Below, piece by piece: positions 20,080-33,800 of a DNA stretch of 64,000 nt. A program made the translations under genes and the position numbers. The notes below the pieces were generated by a model, which searched no databases, was not told the DNA's origin, and saw only the letters and a program-made list of their open reading frames with translations. The DNA is taken from NCBI GenBank assembly GCA_030549495.1, contig JAUIRK010000909.1:790001-854000 (forward strand), written 5' to 3'. Position 1 is the first letter of the stretch. The number at the start of each line of letters is the position of its first letter. The stretch is from Nectonema munidae. Taxonomy: Eukaryota > Nematomorpha > Nectonematoida > Nectonematidae.

Positions 20080-20778
20080 CAGGCCCGTAGCTAGGACTTT
20101 TCAATTGGGAGGGCTGGAAAAATTTTTGTGGGGTTCAGTTTTTGTTTCGTTCATTTGCTTTTTTCCAGTTAGAAAAGCCATTCAAAGTAAAAGCCGTGTC
20201 TCTTTGATTAATTTTGGCAAAAAGTCTACAGGGAAAGCAAAAAGCAGCGTCTTTCATGACTGAATATTCAAGCCAAGAATATAAATTGTACCAGTTTTTG
20301 TGAAATGAACGTGAATCCAAATTTTTTGGAAAATTTTTAATTGGACAGGATCTACTGTCTTTATTCAAATCAGTGATACTATTATCTTCAACATCATTTT
20401 CACAACATACTTCTTGATGTTCTTCTTGAAACTTTTTGGCAGGAATTGAATTAACAATCAATTGTTGATTTAAACATAAAGCAGGAAGAAAACAGAATTT
20501 TTTTTTCAATTTTTGTTTAAATATAAAAATACTTTTAATATATGAAATTTAAAAAACCGCTTGTAGCCATTGCAAAACATTGACAAAAAAAAGATAGTTT
20601 TTTAATTAAAAAAGACGTGAGTAAAAGCTAAATAATATTGGCTAAAACCTTAAATACAGTCAGATGTCGCATTAGACAGGGTCATAAAATAAAGGTAAAA
20701 ATCCTATGCTATGAAAACAAAGTTGAAGAAATATATAAGGGGGGCTTAGCCCCCTTGCCCTCTCTGTCTACAGGCCTG
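20080..20778 (-). mobile_element. 699-bp hAT deletion derivative keeping TTF zinc finger
   Basis: Ends CAGGCCCGTAG (20080) and CTACAGGCCTG (to 20778) are inverted with one mismatch, and an exact 8-bp duplication CAGAGTAG flanks them. A GC-rich block GGGGGGCTTAGCCCCCTTGC near the right end is usual in this hAT group. Inside, 20509-20135 on the minus strand keeps 124 open codons with FHKNWYNLYSWLEYSVMKDA, FCFPCRLF and GFSNWKKA, the TTF-type DNA-binding finger. The catalytic and dimerisation parts are gone. It could bind termini but not transpose. Confidence 0.88.
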
Positions 20779-21289
20779 CAGAGTAGTAGGACTAAATCAT
20801 GAAAGAAATATTTTAAATATGAAAAAGAGAATAAATTGAAAGAACAATAAAAAATTTAGTTAAAGTTTTAGAGAAAAACATCCCATACATTTCAGAAATG
20901 ATATCAATTTTTTGTGTTTAACGCCATCTAAAAAAAATAAAACAAGAGATATGGTATGGTATAAAATGAAACCTCATATGAAATTCCTTCAAGGTTCTGA
21001 AATTTGTATTTGAAATACAAAATTATTTCAAACTGTTAACCACTTTATAGAATATTTGAGTATATTGCAATTACTACTGAATATTAAATTTTATTGTAAT
21101 CACAACGTAAAATCATCCTAATCTCGCTAAAAATCGCACACGCGATTGCTGTGAGAGCGAAGTATCTAGTAAAGATCGAAGAGTTTGCTCACGAAGCCAC
21201 TGTTCAATTATCTCTTTGTAATACCGCTAATACATCATTGCTGATTTGATACATTTCATTGAATTCTCTTATCATTTTTTTGTTTCATA

Positions 21290-23168
21290 ATGTCGTCTAT
21301 TGAATCTTCCTCAACTTTTTCAGATTCAGAAAATTGTACTTCTTCATCCTTGAGTACTTCAAGTGATGTTGATTTTTATGATCAAAACCTTATTGCTCCT
21401 GATTCGACTGAATATTTCTGGGAACCCAGAACTAGTGGTTTTGGAAGAAGAGAAAGCATGAATATTAGAGATGCAGTTTCTAGACCTCCTGGTCCGAAAG
21501 GCTTAGCTAAAAACTTAAAAGATATTCTTTCAATATTCAAGCTTTTCTTTGATATTGAGTTTGTTCACTACATATATTCAATGACAATGCACAGATTGGA
21601 CTCCAATTATAAGTAAGTTAAATTTATATACGCAGACCCTCGGTTTACGAACTCAATTCGTTCCCTGAACTTCTCCGTAAAGCGAAAAGTTCGTCACGTG
21701 AATGTTCAAATAAATAACTTTTGTAAATAAAAAATCTGACTTTTAGAAACCTAGATAATAATAATTAGTTATTTTAATTTTTCAACAAATCATTCCTTGA
21801 AAATTTAGTAGATACGAAGTTTAGATTCAGAGTTGAAAAACGTGAACGTAATTGTTCGTAAACCGAGATTTTCGTAGGTTCATTGTTGATTCTGATATTA
21901 GAAATGCAAAAATTTGTTTTTAAGGTCGGCAAACCCAAAGTACTCAATATTTTGGCTCATTGATTTACATTGGCCAAAATGGAGACTAGAAAGTCAAAGC
22001 TGCCGATTTGTTTTCTAAAGCCGGAAGCCCTTTTTTACGAAGTTGTTTGGAGAGAGATATGTTCACTCTCATTCACGTATTCTTACGCTTTGATAAAAAA
22101 AAATGAAAGAAATTCTAACGACAAGATTAGTTCTATACGAAAAATACATGATCATTTTTATAATGTGTTTCCATTGTATTGGAATCCTCATTCTGCCGTT
22201 ACCATAGATGAACAGCTTGTGACGTTTAGGGGAGGATGCCCAATCAAAATATACGATCCTAAAAAACCGGGACACTATGGGATGAAATTATATCATATAA
22301 ATGATGCAAAGTTTTATTATTGTTTGTCCCCAGAAATGTATGTTAGCGGACTCTTTGATTCAAGTTATTTTTCAGGATTCAATATCTGTAAGCGCCGTAT
22401 AGAAAATAGTAATATTCCTGAAGGCTGCGGCATCTATACTGACAGGTTTTTCACGAGTCTTTCATGCTCTAGCTATATGGTGTAATGAAAGGAATATTTC
22501 CCTGTGCGGAACCGTTATGTCTAATAGAAAATTCATTCCCCTCGTATTTAGGCCTCCGTATCTTAGAGAGCTCAAACTTAGCGAATGTGATAGTAGGACT
22601 ATTTACTCTAACTATGTTTCATTGAGTGCTTACATCCCTAAACGTCACGCTGTGCGAAACTTCAAAGTTGTGTACATAATGTCTTCACAACATAAAAACG
22701 TACAAATAAGCAGTACCGCATCAAAACCTGAAAGCTTACTCGCGTATAACGAATGGAGTTGATGTCGTTAACAAAATGGTAAGAGCTTATAAATCATATA
22801 AACCCAATAGAAGATGGACTTTTGCTGCCTTTTCTAATTATCTTGATATAAGTGTTCTAAATTCGTGGATAATAGCAAAGTTTAACTCTTCTGGAGAATT
22901 TCCCAGCACCAAGCAGAGCGGAAGGAAGATGTATATAAAAATGTTGGCGCTTCGAATGGCGGAAGAGTCAATGAGGATTAGATCTCTCACTTCAGAATTA
23001 TCTTACTATGTCTTTGAAAATCGTACTGAAGTTGAGCAGACATCTTCGAACAAAGCGTCCTGTTCCCTCTGTGTTTCAAAAAGAAACAGAACCTCAAGAC
23101 AATGCACAAAATGTAAAAATATGGCTTGTAAGAATCATTCTAAAGTTGTCTGTTCAAATTGCTTATAA
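21290..23168 (+). pseudogene. piggyBac element 3 transposase, broken
   Basis: A piggyBac-type transposase on the + strand. The N-terminus (21290-21616, 108 codons) is serine- and acid-rich and ends at a possible donor GTAAGT. After a MITE, 21970-22485 carries SAVTIDEQLVTFRGG (first aspartate) and YTDRFFTSL (second). The frame shifts once near 22465 and once near 22750 (LLAYN then GVDVVNKM, third aspartate). The last frame, 22776-23168, ends in a cysteine-rich domain CSLCVSKRNRTSRQCTKCKN ... HSKVVCSNC. All three catalytic aspartates survive, so decay is mild. TTAA termini were not recognised. Confidence 0.88.
21631..21874. mobile_element. 244-bp TA-flanked MITE (Tc1/mariner type?)
   Basis: Inverted CTCGGTTTACGAAC (21639) and GTTCGTAAACCGAG (21854) with extended imperfect pairing outward to TA dinucleotides on both sides. 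It has no coding capacity and interrupts the piggyBac element 3 reading region. The TA flank suggests Tc1/mariner mobilisation. Confidence 0.7.
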
Positions 23169-23411
23169 ATTTTTTTAACTTAAAATAAATTTTTTTAACG
23201 CCATCTATTTTAATTTTTCTTTATAATTGGACATTTTCATTCTTCCTGAAAAAATAGGAAACGCAATTATCATTTTTTTCTTAAAATATTAAACTTCATT
23301 ATTTTATGAACATTTACATGGTAATCGTTAATAAGGCTTTTATATTAAAATTTTCCTTAATTGACGTTTGAATGTTGTAAACGGAAAAAAACATAGAGTC
23401 CGTCAAGCGAG

Positions 23412-24325
23412 GTTTAAAAATGTTTTGACTTTATTGACTTTTACCCGCCCTAAGAAAATAGACTTAAAAATTTATAAAGAAATATTAATATAATAAAACT
23501 AATTTCTGCGTATTTATCTCTTCAGCTTTTATTTTAAGATTAATTTTTCTGAAGATTTTTTTTATATTATTAAAACTGAGAGAAAATTGTATAACCTGAA
23601 CGTTTAACTATTTTACTACAACTCTATCCCCGTTTGGCAATTTCAAATCCTAAATGACAATTGTATATTTAATTCAAACTAATTTTGCAATTTCAATTCC
23701 TTAAAAAACAATAGCATATTCAATTAAAAAGTTGTTTTCGGTATTGCAATATCATCCCCTCAAAATATTTTTGACCTCCCCCCCCTTTTCAACCTTAAAA
23801 AGGTTCGGAGAAGATATTTACAAAAGTTTTATTCGTTTTAACTATAGTTTATAATTTAAACAGATTTTTTACAGTGTAGTTGAGAGCCAAAACAAAATAA
23901 CATGTTTATGGATCAAATTAAAAAATGTCCTATTTGTTTAAAGTTAAGGAGTTATTTTCTTAAGTGTTAAATATGTATAAAAGTTGTATTGAACTTGTGA
24001 CTATTTATTTATCCAAAAAATGAAGAGTAAATCAAGATAATAATCATGAATGATAGTGAAGGAAAAAATTTGGTAGCAAGGGTGTTAATTATAGCTTACG
24101 TACTTAATCACAACGATAAAAACCTTCTAATTTTAAAATGTTCTTTTTGAATAAGATTTTTTAAATAGAGATTTAAAAAGAAAAGACTGGATTAGTACAG
24201 TCGGTTTGGAACAGATTTTAGATTTATTTAAAACATGTAAACCACAAACAATATTTTATTTCAAATTTTTTAGAATAAAATTTTTATAAAATTAATTTTC
24301 AACCAGAGATGAGGGGATGAAAAAA
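23412..24325. other. AT-rich, nothing recognised; 3' flank of the GPCR gene
   Basis: Contains a T-rich/C-rich tract near 23776-23788 and a few A runs. The part near 24325 is probably the 3' UTR of the receptor gene on the minus strand. No coding signal. Confidence 0.45.
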
Positions 24326-24832
24326 TTAATTGATTTTTGTACTGCCATCTCTGATTACTCTACTCCTCATTGTCATTGTCACTTCATGTTCAGTCACCAC
24401 AGCCACTCCCAAAAAGGCTAAGATTCCGTTTAAAAAGTTCTTATTGAAGAAGTAGACCATCGGCCCACAAACGGCGATCGAATGCGCCACTTGAATAGAA
24501 ATAGCGTAAGTAAAAGTGTTTGCTCTGTCATAGAAGTCGAAAATGACCAGGAACGCGAACTGTCCCCACAGAACGAGAACAACGGAAAAGTGTATGAACA
24601 CAGTCTTCAACAGCGTCACCAGATGTTTTTTCCTCCTGTTTGTTGCTAAGTTCTCACTCCCCACTGCCTGCTTCTTTTTGACAAATTGAAATAGAGATGT
24701 GTACGCAATTCCAATTACGGTTAGTGGTAGCAAGACTAAGCATAGGGCGAAGTAGAGAACAAAACCTTTGTTTTTTCTATTCCAGAAGCATATTAGCATT
24801 TTTTCATCGTAAACATTTCCATTGACTAAAAA
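24326..24832 (-). CDS. GPCR coding exon 5 (ECL2, TM5-TM7, tail)
   Basis: 168 codons and stop after the acceptor CTTTTTAG. It holds the ECL2 cysteine, TM5 (ALCLVLLPLTVIGIAY), a basic third loop, TM6 (IHFSVVLVLWGQF), TM7 (VAHSIAVCGPMVYFFNKNF) and a short tail rich in T, R and V. Two tandem AG acceptors exist 7 bases apart; only the first keeps the frame. Confidence 0.88.
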   Translation of the reverse strand, partial: FLVNGNVYDEKMLICFWNRKNKGFVLYFALCLVLLPLTVIGIAYTSLFQFVKKKQAVGSENLATNRRKKHLVTLLKTVFIHFSVVLVLWGQFAFLVIFDFYDRANTFTYAISIQVAHSIAVCGPMVYFFNKNFLNGILAFLGVAVVTEHEVTMTMRSRVIRDGSTKIN

Positions 24833-27800
24833 CTAAAAAGAAATATAAATTTCATCTTCATTAATACTGAAATATGAAACATGCCCACTCTCCCGATTTA
24901 GCGTGAGTTTTCTCCTTTTGAATTTTCTTTCTCCTGACTACATTTGATCTCTTAAATTTATCACTCATTCGGTAAAGAAAAAGCTTTTTCAGCTTTAAAC
25001 TTGGGTAAGTAGTGATATGAAAACTTTGTCGCTGTGATATATATAAAATAACATTAAAAAATTAAGTTTTTGACAGATCTACCTTAAATAAAAAAAAAGC
25101 TTGTGTAAAATGGCTGTACCCTATTGTTAGATATGATAAAAAAACATTACGGTTTAGTCTCAATTTTCAATATGTGATCTATATTCTATAATTAGAAGTA
25201 TAAATAATATTTGCAAACACGACTTCTTCTAAAATCAGTTTTTCTACTTTTCCCGAACTTTGACACGCTTTAAAGGGAAATTCCAAATTTAAAAACTTGC
25301 TTTTTTTTGCATTTATCAAATTGTTGAAGTATAAAATATTTATAAGAAAAAATGAGAGGTTACATTTCCATTTTACTTTTAGTTTATATTGATTGAATGG
25401 GATAATAAAATTATATTTTATATTCAAGATTTGTTATTAGGAAGTAGGTGATTGATTTTTACAACAGATATTTTTGTCACTTCAAAGCTAAAATTGATTA
25501 AAGATAACATGTTTTTTACATAATATTCTGAAATATCATAACTAAATGTGTACATTGTTTTAAGCAAAATATTTAAATTCTAAAGTCATGTAAAAGTGAA
25601 TCAAAGGATATGAATATTTCTGATTTCATACAGACGGCTTTCTTTATTCACATACAGGTTAGCAAGATAAAGCAGTTTCCTCATCAAGTTTGCAAACCAT
25701 TTGAGAAAAATGTAGGCTTATGAACAAAGGGAAGAAAAGCATTAATTATATATTATTATCAGAAGGAAACTCAAACAAAGAATAGTTATAAAGCTCTGAA
25801 TTCAGCAATTCGCGCATTTCTTCCTTCTCATATAATTACTATTACTTATTTTCGAAGAACTCGCATTACTTTTAGGTAGAAACTATAAACCTGTTTCAGA
25901 AGAGTATCCTAAGAAAGTTATTCAGTCAGGACTAAATGATATCGTGGGATATTTAAGCATGTCAGAGGAGTTATCTGAACAGTTTGCTTTTAGAATTAAT
26001 GCCAAAAATTGTGTCATATAGCGACAAATATATCATTCTTTCGCCACAATGATAAAACTCTTAAATTGATTGAAACTGACACCATTTCTTCTACTGTTTT
26101 AATACCTGAAGTGTCGAAAGAATTGAGCAAGAAAACTTAATATCTAATGAACGTATGAGTTCTATAAATAGTTCATAAAATAGCTTAAAATGAATGTTAC
26201 TGTATTGAAAATTTATTCGATTCAATTTTCATCCATAATATTCTCTACATCTAAAAGGCAAAAATGATTCGCTCAAATATTATAATTGCGAGTCATTTGT
26301 ATGGACCTCAACATGGTGAACCTTTTTCTTGGTCAGCAAGGAGAGTATAGAAGGTATCCGTTAAACATATTCTGAAAATTTAGCCAAACACATTCGGTTA
26401 GAGAATGGAGTAGGATACGCTATAATCACTGATAGCGAAAGTAAAATTCATAGTTCTCTCATCATATTAAGCAAGAATTTTTAAAGCACTTTATTAAAGC
26501 ATAGATGGTGACAGTTTGGGGTTAATATGCACAAAATGTTCGCAATGAGTTACGAGGAAAAATCATTTTTTTTCTACATGGAAGAGAGATATAAATGCAA
26601 ATGATCACTGATGCCAAACTTTGGTGGTTGTCGTTTTTTCTATTACCCGCGTCCAGTCAACGTGAAGGAAGAATTTATTCCTAAACTCCAAAAAAGGGAA
26701 TACCCACATCTATCTCTAATTCAAGGACTGTTAGTCCATGCGTTGTGGTGATAAAGGGCAGGAAGACCCGACTTGTAGCAAACTTCGCATTTACGAAAGA
26801 AGTGTTCGCCATTCTAAATATCAAGCTAACCGCGTCCTACCAGCCAATAGAAATGGAATCCAATTTCTAATGGGCAACAGGGCTTCTTTTAAAAGACTCC
26901 TTTTATGGTCTGAAAATTCCAGACAAGTAGGTAAAGGTTTTTGCATTCTTACGCAAGAAAGAGAGTCTTTGATTTTTACAAAGTTTCTATTTCTCTCCAG
27001 CTATCCTCTAAAGCAGCGGTCGCTAAATGGTGGTTTCACTGACCATTGATGGGCTGTAGAAAAATATTAATGGTCCGTGATAATTTTAGATATTTTCTAT
27101 GTTTTTCTCAACCCATTTATTCTCAAATTCAGTCTAAATTCATAATAACTAAATGAATATTCCTAAGAAACAAAATTTTAAGAAAAATTTTTACTTTTAA
27201 TATTTTATTATTCCATAAATTAAAAAAAAACATTTTTTTCTAAAAAATATTTTAAATAATAAAATTTTTTTATAAAAATTAACACTTTTTTAGATTGCAT
27301 TTCATTTTTATTTCGTAGTTTTTGTTTTTTATTTTAGAAAAGTGTAACAATGCCATTAACCCGTAGTTCCTACGATTAAAAACAATTAGCCATATTTACA
27401 ATTTCTCTTATTTTTTGACAAAGGTACGTTTTTGTTCACGCATACACATACATGCACATGTACACATGGGTACAGTAACATATGCGGGCGTTAGCCAGAG
27501 CGTCAAACTGGTCATTTGAGGCACCATCACCCCTCCTCTCTTCTGAATGATAAGAATTATTTTTTTTGGAAACAAACAATTTTTTCTAACATAATATTAA
27601 TTGTAATGAAAATTATTAATTAGAAACAGTTAGATTTATGTAATTTTTGATCGGTTTTAAATTATTTTGCACACACTCTTGTTGATCTATTCATAAGTGT
27701 CTTAAAAATGGATATTTTATACAAATAAAGGATACGAATTTCCCATTAATCTCCACTCTCTGAACGACTGGCAACTGAACCACTTTCTTGGTGGATACGG

Positions 27801-30800
27801 CTGATATGGCTCTATCACTGGCATCTGTTTCCATTTCAAAATGCTAACTTAATTTGTGCTGAAATTTTAATCAAGAGTTATTGAATTTTCAAGACGCAAT
27901 AACATTTGTGAAAATACCCTCTCCTTCACTGTTTCACTGTTGTTATAACTCAAGTGTGTATGATGAATCTAAAAAGATTTGTGTTGGTAACCCATATAGT
28001 ATAAGAGGGCGTCCCTGTCTCACAGCTCATCATCTCTTCATCACAGCATTATGCATAGACACGTTACATCGCACTATATGTGTATCATGTAGAATAGATA
28101 TACTCGTATTATGGACTGTATTTGCTACAATGCACGTATAGTGCGATACTCAAACTATCTATAAGATTGACATATGAAAACATTATATCATTTAACAACT
28201 TCTTTCCAATTAAAATTGCTTTTCATCAATGCACGGATAGTGCAACATTACCCTTTAATCTCTATCCCAAATAGTTCAATATCTTTTCTGGCTGAAATAG
28301 CCAAATTTATCTCAATTTTTGGATAGGCTTTTGAAAGCGTATATCATATGATAAAAATTTTATATTCTTATATTTTAATTTTATATTTTAGTACCTTTTC
28401 GGTACTTATGGGTTATCCCCCCCCCCCCCCCCCACTCTAAAAAATTAAAAAAATTTTTTTTTCCAACTTAATAATTTTAAAATACTAATTAATTAATAAT
28501 TTTAAATATATAATTAAATATATAATATTTAATTTATGAAAATAAATTAAACAAATTATTACTTTTTGCTGTATGATTTTCATTAGTTATACTATATAAT
28601 ATTTTTTGAGTAAGCAGACGATATTTTGCCAACTAAAATAGTAGAATATTTTAGATTTTTTTTATTAGTTTGTATTGGACTCCTGTTTAAACAAGAAATT
28701 TATTATTTTTACTCATCATTTAAATTCAAATAAAATTTTTTAGAGTGGGTGGGGGGGGGGGGGGGGGGGGGAGATAACCCATAAGTACCTTTCTAAAGGA
28801 ATCTTAGAACTATCAACTCAGAAAATCTGTCCGTTTTCAATAAAACTAGCAAGGAATGTCAGAGAGCGAGTGTTAAATACGCATTTAGATTTGTTAAATG
28901 TGGGATTGCATTTTGTTCAAGTTTGCAGCGTGTTTCTTTTGATCGATTTCACGAATTGTAATATTGTCTAAATAAGCAAGGGTATCTATCCTTCGGTTGC
29001 TCTTCTTTTACAATATTATCAATAAATAATTCTTTGAAAGCAAGCAACTAGCTTTATAAGTCCTAGATTTAATAAAATAAACCTTACAAACATTTTTTAT
29101 GCATGTGTATTTGTGAAATAAAAATTTTGCCAATTAGTCACATTTCGTAAAATTTTTTTATAGCAAAATTGAAGTACTTGAGAGTAATTAGTTGTTTTCC
29201 AATTTATTAATTCTGTTAGCTAATTAGTTAGTTACAGTCAATGTAACTCTATTATTTGGACATCTGATAAAATTCCCTAAACGGTATATACAGCATTTTT
29301 CTAAGCCATGAGGATAAGTAATAGATAAAAAGTGAGATACGTTTGTTCCAACTTGAAGGAGAAATGCTAAGAACCAAATGCCAATACATGTGATTATAAC
29401 AAGTCTTTTCGAAAATTTTTGATTGATTGTGATATTAATTGAGGTTTGCCATCTTAACAATATCGATAAATTACAAGTGTGAAAGTTTTGTGAGAAATAT
29501 AATATTCAAACTGAATTTCAATAAAATCACCTGAAATTTTAAGAAACAATTTTTGCAATATTTTATAAAATTTCACAATTTTTTTCCAAAGGAAGTTTAT
29601 ATATAACTTTAAATATACCTTGAGTCCTAAATTATACCCTGAGCGAAATGTATTTTTAATAATTTAAATCAGGTATTGTCGGCAGATGGCTTAGTGGTAG
29701 GAGCGTAGGGTATTGATCCAGATGATGTGGGTTCGATTCCCAATCATTACTATCATTACCATCTGTCCATCTATGGAAGATTATTCTTCCATATGGATGC
29801 GATACCGATAACTAAAAAAATGATCACTTAGATAACAGTTCGTATATGTAAATTATAATTTTGCATGTTTCCAGAGATTACGATTCATCACCTGTACCTA
29901 TAAAATTTTTATCATGTGATATCATACGCTTTGAAAAGCCTATCCAAAGCTATTATGGTATTTAAATGTCACAAATTTCAACTCCAGTTCACCGTCTTAT
30001 CTTTCTGCAAATGAAATCAAATTTGATATATCTGTTGAGAAAATAAACTTAAGCACACAGTAAAACAGAGCAGAGATGAAGAAGTAATTACTGAATTAAA
30101 ACGTTGATAGTTCTATGTTGGCTGAAGAATTTGACGCTCTGAAAGCTCTTCTTCCTTCCCCGGCCCGTATCATTACCCTTCATGCTCTGTTTGAATAGAT
30201 GGCAGTAAAGAATCGATTTACACCATTTCCTAATCTTTTCCTTGTTTGAGGACTTACTTGATGAATGCCTGTATCAGTCGCATAAGGTGAGAGAAGATAT
30301 TTTACAGTAAAGCTGATTAGATAATACTCACGGTTATCAATTTCTAAAGAGGCACTAAACATTTAGGCAACGCTATGCACAGAAAATGAATTTGCTAAAC
30401 GTATTAACGATGAAACTTTTCTGAAAGATTTTGCAAATAAAAAAGCCAGAAAAGTATTTTCTAAAACACTGGTTAGTTTTACCACTAGCGCTCTCAATTC
30501 CTAGTACCAGCCGTGCTCTAAGATGTAAAGTACACTTTTCCAATCCTGTCCCACAGGGTCCGAAGAGAATTTGAACGGAAGATTAATAAACTTTCATATA
30601 AAGATATTTTTGTTATTGTCAATCGACTATACCGCTGTTTTTGAAATTTAACTATTTCAATGTATGGATGTCTGATGTCAATGTATATGTAATGTTTATG
30701 TATTCCTATGTATGTATGTATGTATGTATGTGTGCGTGTATTAGAGTTGTATCGGATATCCGCGTCCGCAAAAATTTTTGCATTCTCTTAAGATCCTTAT

Positions 30801-33800
30801 ACGCGAATCATTTCGGTTTCCAAATTCACAATTTTCAAACCTTTTTCGTTTTCCTTTATACCGCAAAGTTTTTTTTTGGAATTTTTCAATTTTTACTTCA
30901 TCCAAAATTTTTATGATAAGTAAGTCTTTATGATAACATTATTCATAAGCAAATGTATCTAAATACCTCTCTAAATTTTTGAGAAGTATATGACTTGCGA
31001 TTACTTAGAATAGCAATTATGATAATCCGCTAGAAAAGTTTATTCTGCCATCCGCTTCCACTAGGATGTTAAATTTGATATACACATCCGCATTCGTGGA
31101 TACAAAAATTTCACATCCGATGCATCTCTAATGTGTATGTGTATCTAGATGTTTTTTGTGTGTCAGACGTGTATTAATACAAATATAATCAGGAAAGCTT
31201 GTGTCAATTATTTCCAAAATGTATATGTAAATGTGTGTATGTAAGATTGGGCTAACACTAAACCCAACCTCGACGATAACACTAACACCAATATTCATGC
31301 TAATTCAACAGTGGTCCTAACCCCGACAATAGATTTCCAAAATTTTGCACGGCCCATTTAGAAATTGGTTGATACCTTTTCAACTATTATGCAAACTGAG
31401 GAATAAATTTGAATGTTCAAAATCAGTGGTAGAGTGTCTTCCTACTTTGTTCTGGACAAGATTTTCTGATGCCTCCGAATTGCTTATCAATCCTTTGCAA
31501 TCTTCTCAAATTTAACAAAGAGTATTTTCATCACAATCCCAGCTTCTTGTATCAAACTATGATTAGAGACATCGAAATGCTCTGATTGGAAATCGATGAA
31601 AAGAGCCAGGCTCTATAGTCAACCTTACTCACGGCTCCAAACTACAAAACGAGTAAAATGGCAGAACACTTTTATCCACTACTACTCATGGTTCATAAGC
31701 TCTATTTTCTCCCTATCTACGATTTAGGTTGGGCAACTGCTTCAATTCTCCTCAACTCGAATGCAGATGCGCTCCTATCCTTTCCGGCCCACAATAATCG
31801 TCTACTTCTTTTTCAATGAAATTTTTTATATTTGAAGCAGGCGATTTTCATTTCTTAGGACACCTGTGTCATACTGGTTCTTAAAGGTTTATTAATTTCA
31901 TTCCAGCAAACGCAAAACTGAATACAAGAATAAAAAAGCGAAATTTTACCTGGAGAGTGCGATGGCAGTGTGCGTCAGGATCGATGTAATGCACGCCGTC
32001 GTGCATATGTTGGCAATAATGATGCAGTATGTGTGATTCACAGTGAAAACCCTCTTTCCTATCCATATTCCTTAATTAAATCCAATCAGATCAACGATCA
32101 GTCACAAAAAAGAACATAAAACGCAAAATATATAAATATAAATTCTAATAGAACTGAGCTTTGTCAAGATACCAATGGGCACATTTGCCCGGTTTTTTAA
32201 AAGTAAGTTTGAACACTTTAGATACTAATGTTTAATTCTCACATTTTTATTGAAGTTGCGGTGTAAATTTTATAAAAAAAATATATAAGTACCACTGTAT
32301 AGCTATCAATTTTCAATGAAGTGTTAAACCAACGAAAAAATGTCCATAAGTCAACTTATGTCATCGTTGTAAAAACGTTAAAATAAAATTCTTGAAAAAA
32401 AGTGTCAGGGCGCTTTGTCATCGTTTAAATTCGTAACAACTTGTGTTACTCTCTGTTCTGATGCTAGTATGATTGTTTGGCGTTCAAGGATCTTTTTACC
32501 ATACGAAAAATGCGTTTACAATTAGCCTTTGAGTTTGGAATTAATTTTTATATAAAAAAACATTATTGTTAAGTACCCCTGTTATGGCCCAAATTATAGT
32601 CAATGCCAACTGAACTGTGATCAATCATTTTTAGCACAATCGAAACTCTCTGATAATCTCATAGTAATGGTGCTCGCGTGTATATAATTTTCATATTAAG
32701 GTCGGAATTGCCTGTTATAATCCCATTAAAAAATTGGCCTTGAGCCAATTTTAAAAAACAAAAACAAAATAACTCTATGTTAAGCACAAGAAAAAGAGAT
32801 TTTGATGAATATGTTCTTTTTAAAAAATACAAATCTTACACACATGGGGTATCTAAAAAGTAGTGCTATTTTTTCCATATATCTGTTCCATGAGGAATAT
32901 GAGGAAATAAAACATTTGTGATTATTATTATAAAATTGATATTTTTATACAATTTCTTTGAAATCATTTTTTCTCTCTATCATCATCATCATCATCTTAA
33001 CAATGGATATGCTAAATTATAGAGAAAATTTTAGTCTGGTGAGACCACTTACATAGTGTATACTTGTATGCTTCATATAGAATATGTACATTTTGTTATC
33101 TTTTTGATAGAGACCACGATAGACTAAGATGAAGTTGAACAATTTATGCGCATGAGAACGTCGTATTATTGGCATTTGATTTAATTTTTAATTGTAAAAT
33201 AAGAAAACTTACCGATAATGGAAGTGATGCTGATAACCAATAGCTCTAACATATCCGCAACTGAAAGGTTGATGATGAAGTAGTTGAGAGGCTTGTTCAA
33301 TGTCCTGCTTGAGAGTATTCCTCCCATCACCTAGGGAAAAATATCCATTATTTATATATATATATATATATCTGTTATAGAAGTGGAAGGAGAGAAATTC
33401 TTGTTACTTCCTAGTTTTTAGGCCAATAAATGGAAGTTTTTCTGAGAAAGTCAACTTTTCATTTTTAAGGCTAAATTTTTCCAATGACGTCCTAACTACT
33501 TTACGCTGCTTCAATATAGATGATGTACTAAAACACTGACATATGTGAAAATTGTATGCATAAGAATCATCGGTGCATCCAGACCTTTTCATTAGTCTTC
33601 TGTGAGATGAGCACAAGTTTTGAGACATTCAGTTTTGATTTTAATTGGAGAAGTGTATGCTTAAGAATTGTAATAACTACAGCTGCTTCCTTTGTTTTAT
33701 ATCCTATTATTCGAATACACGACATCCTCTAAAGATGAATTCGAATGACTATAATAATAGTTATTCAATTAAATTAAGATAATTATTATTAACAAAACAA

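Noticed and set aside
20918-23207. TTAACGCCATCTA at 20918 and 23195 as ends of piggyBac element 3
   Set aside because: The two copies are in direct, not inverted, orientation, so they are not terminal inverted repeats.
29681-29767. A functional tRNA gene
   Set aside because: Box A, box B and acceptor-like pairing exist, but the fold is too long and no proper anticodon arm or 3' structure is formed; a SINE explains it better.
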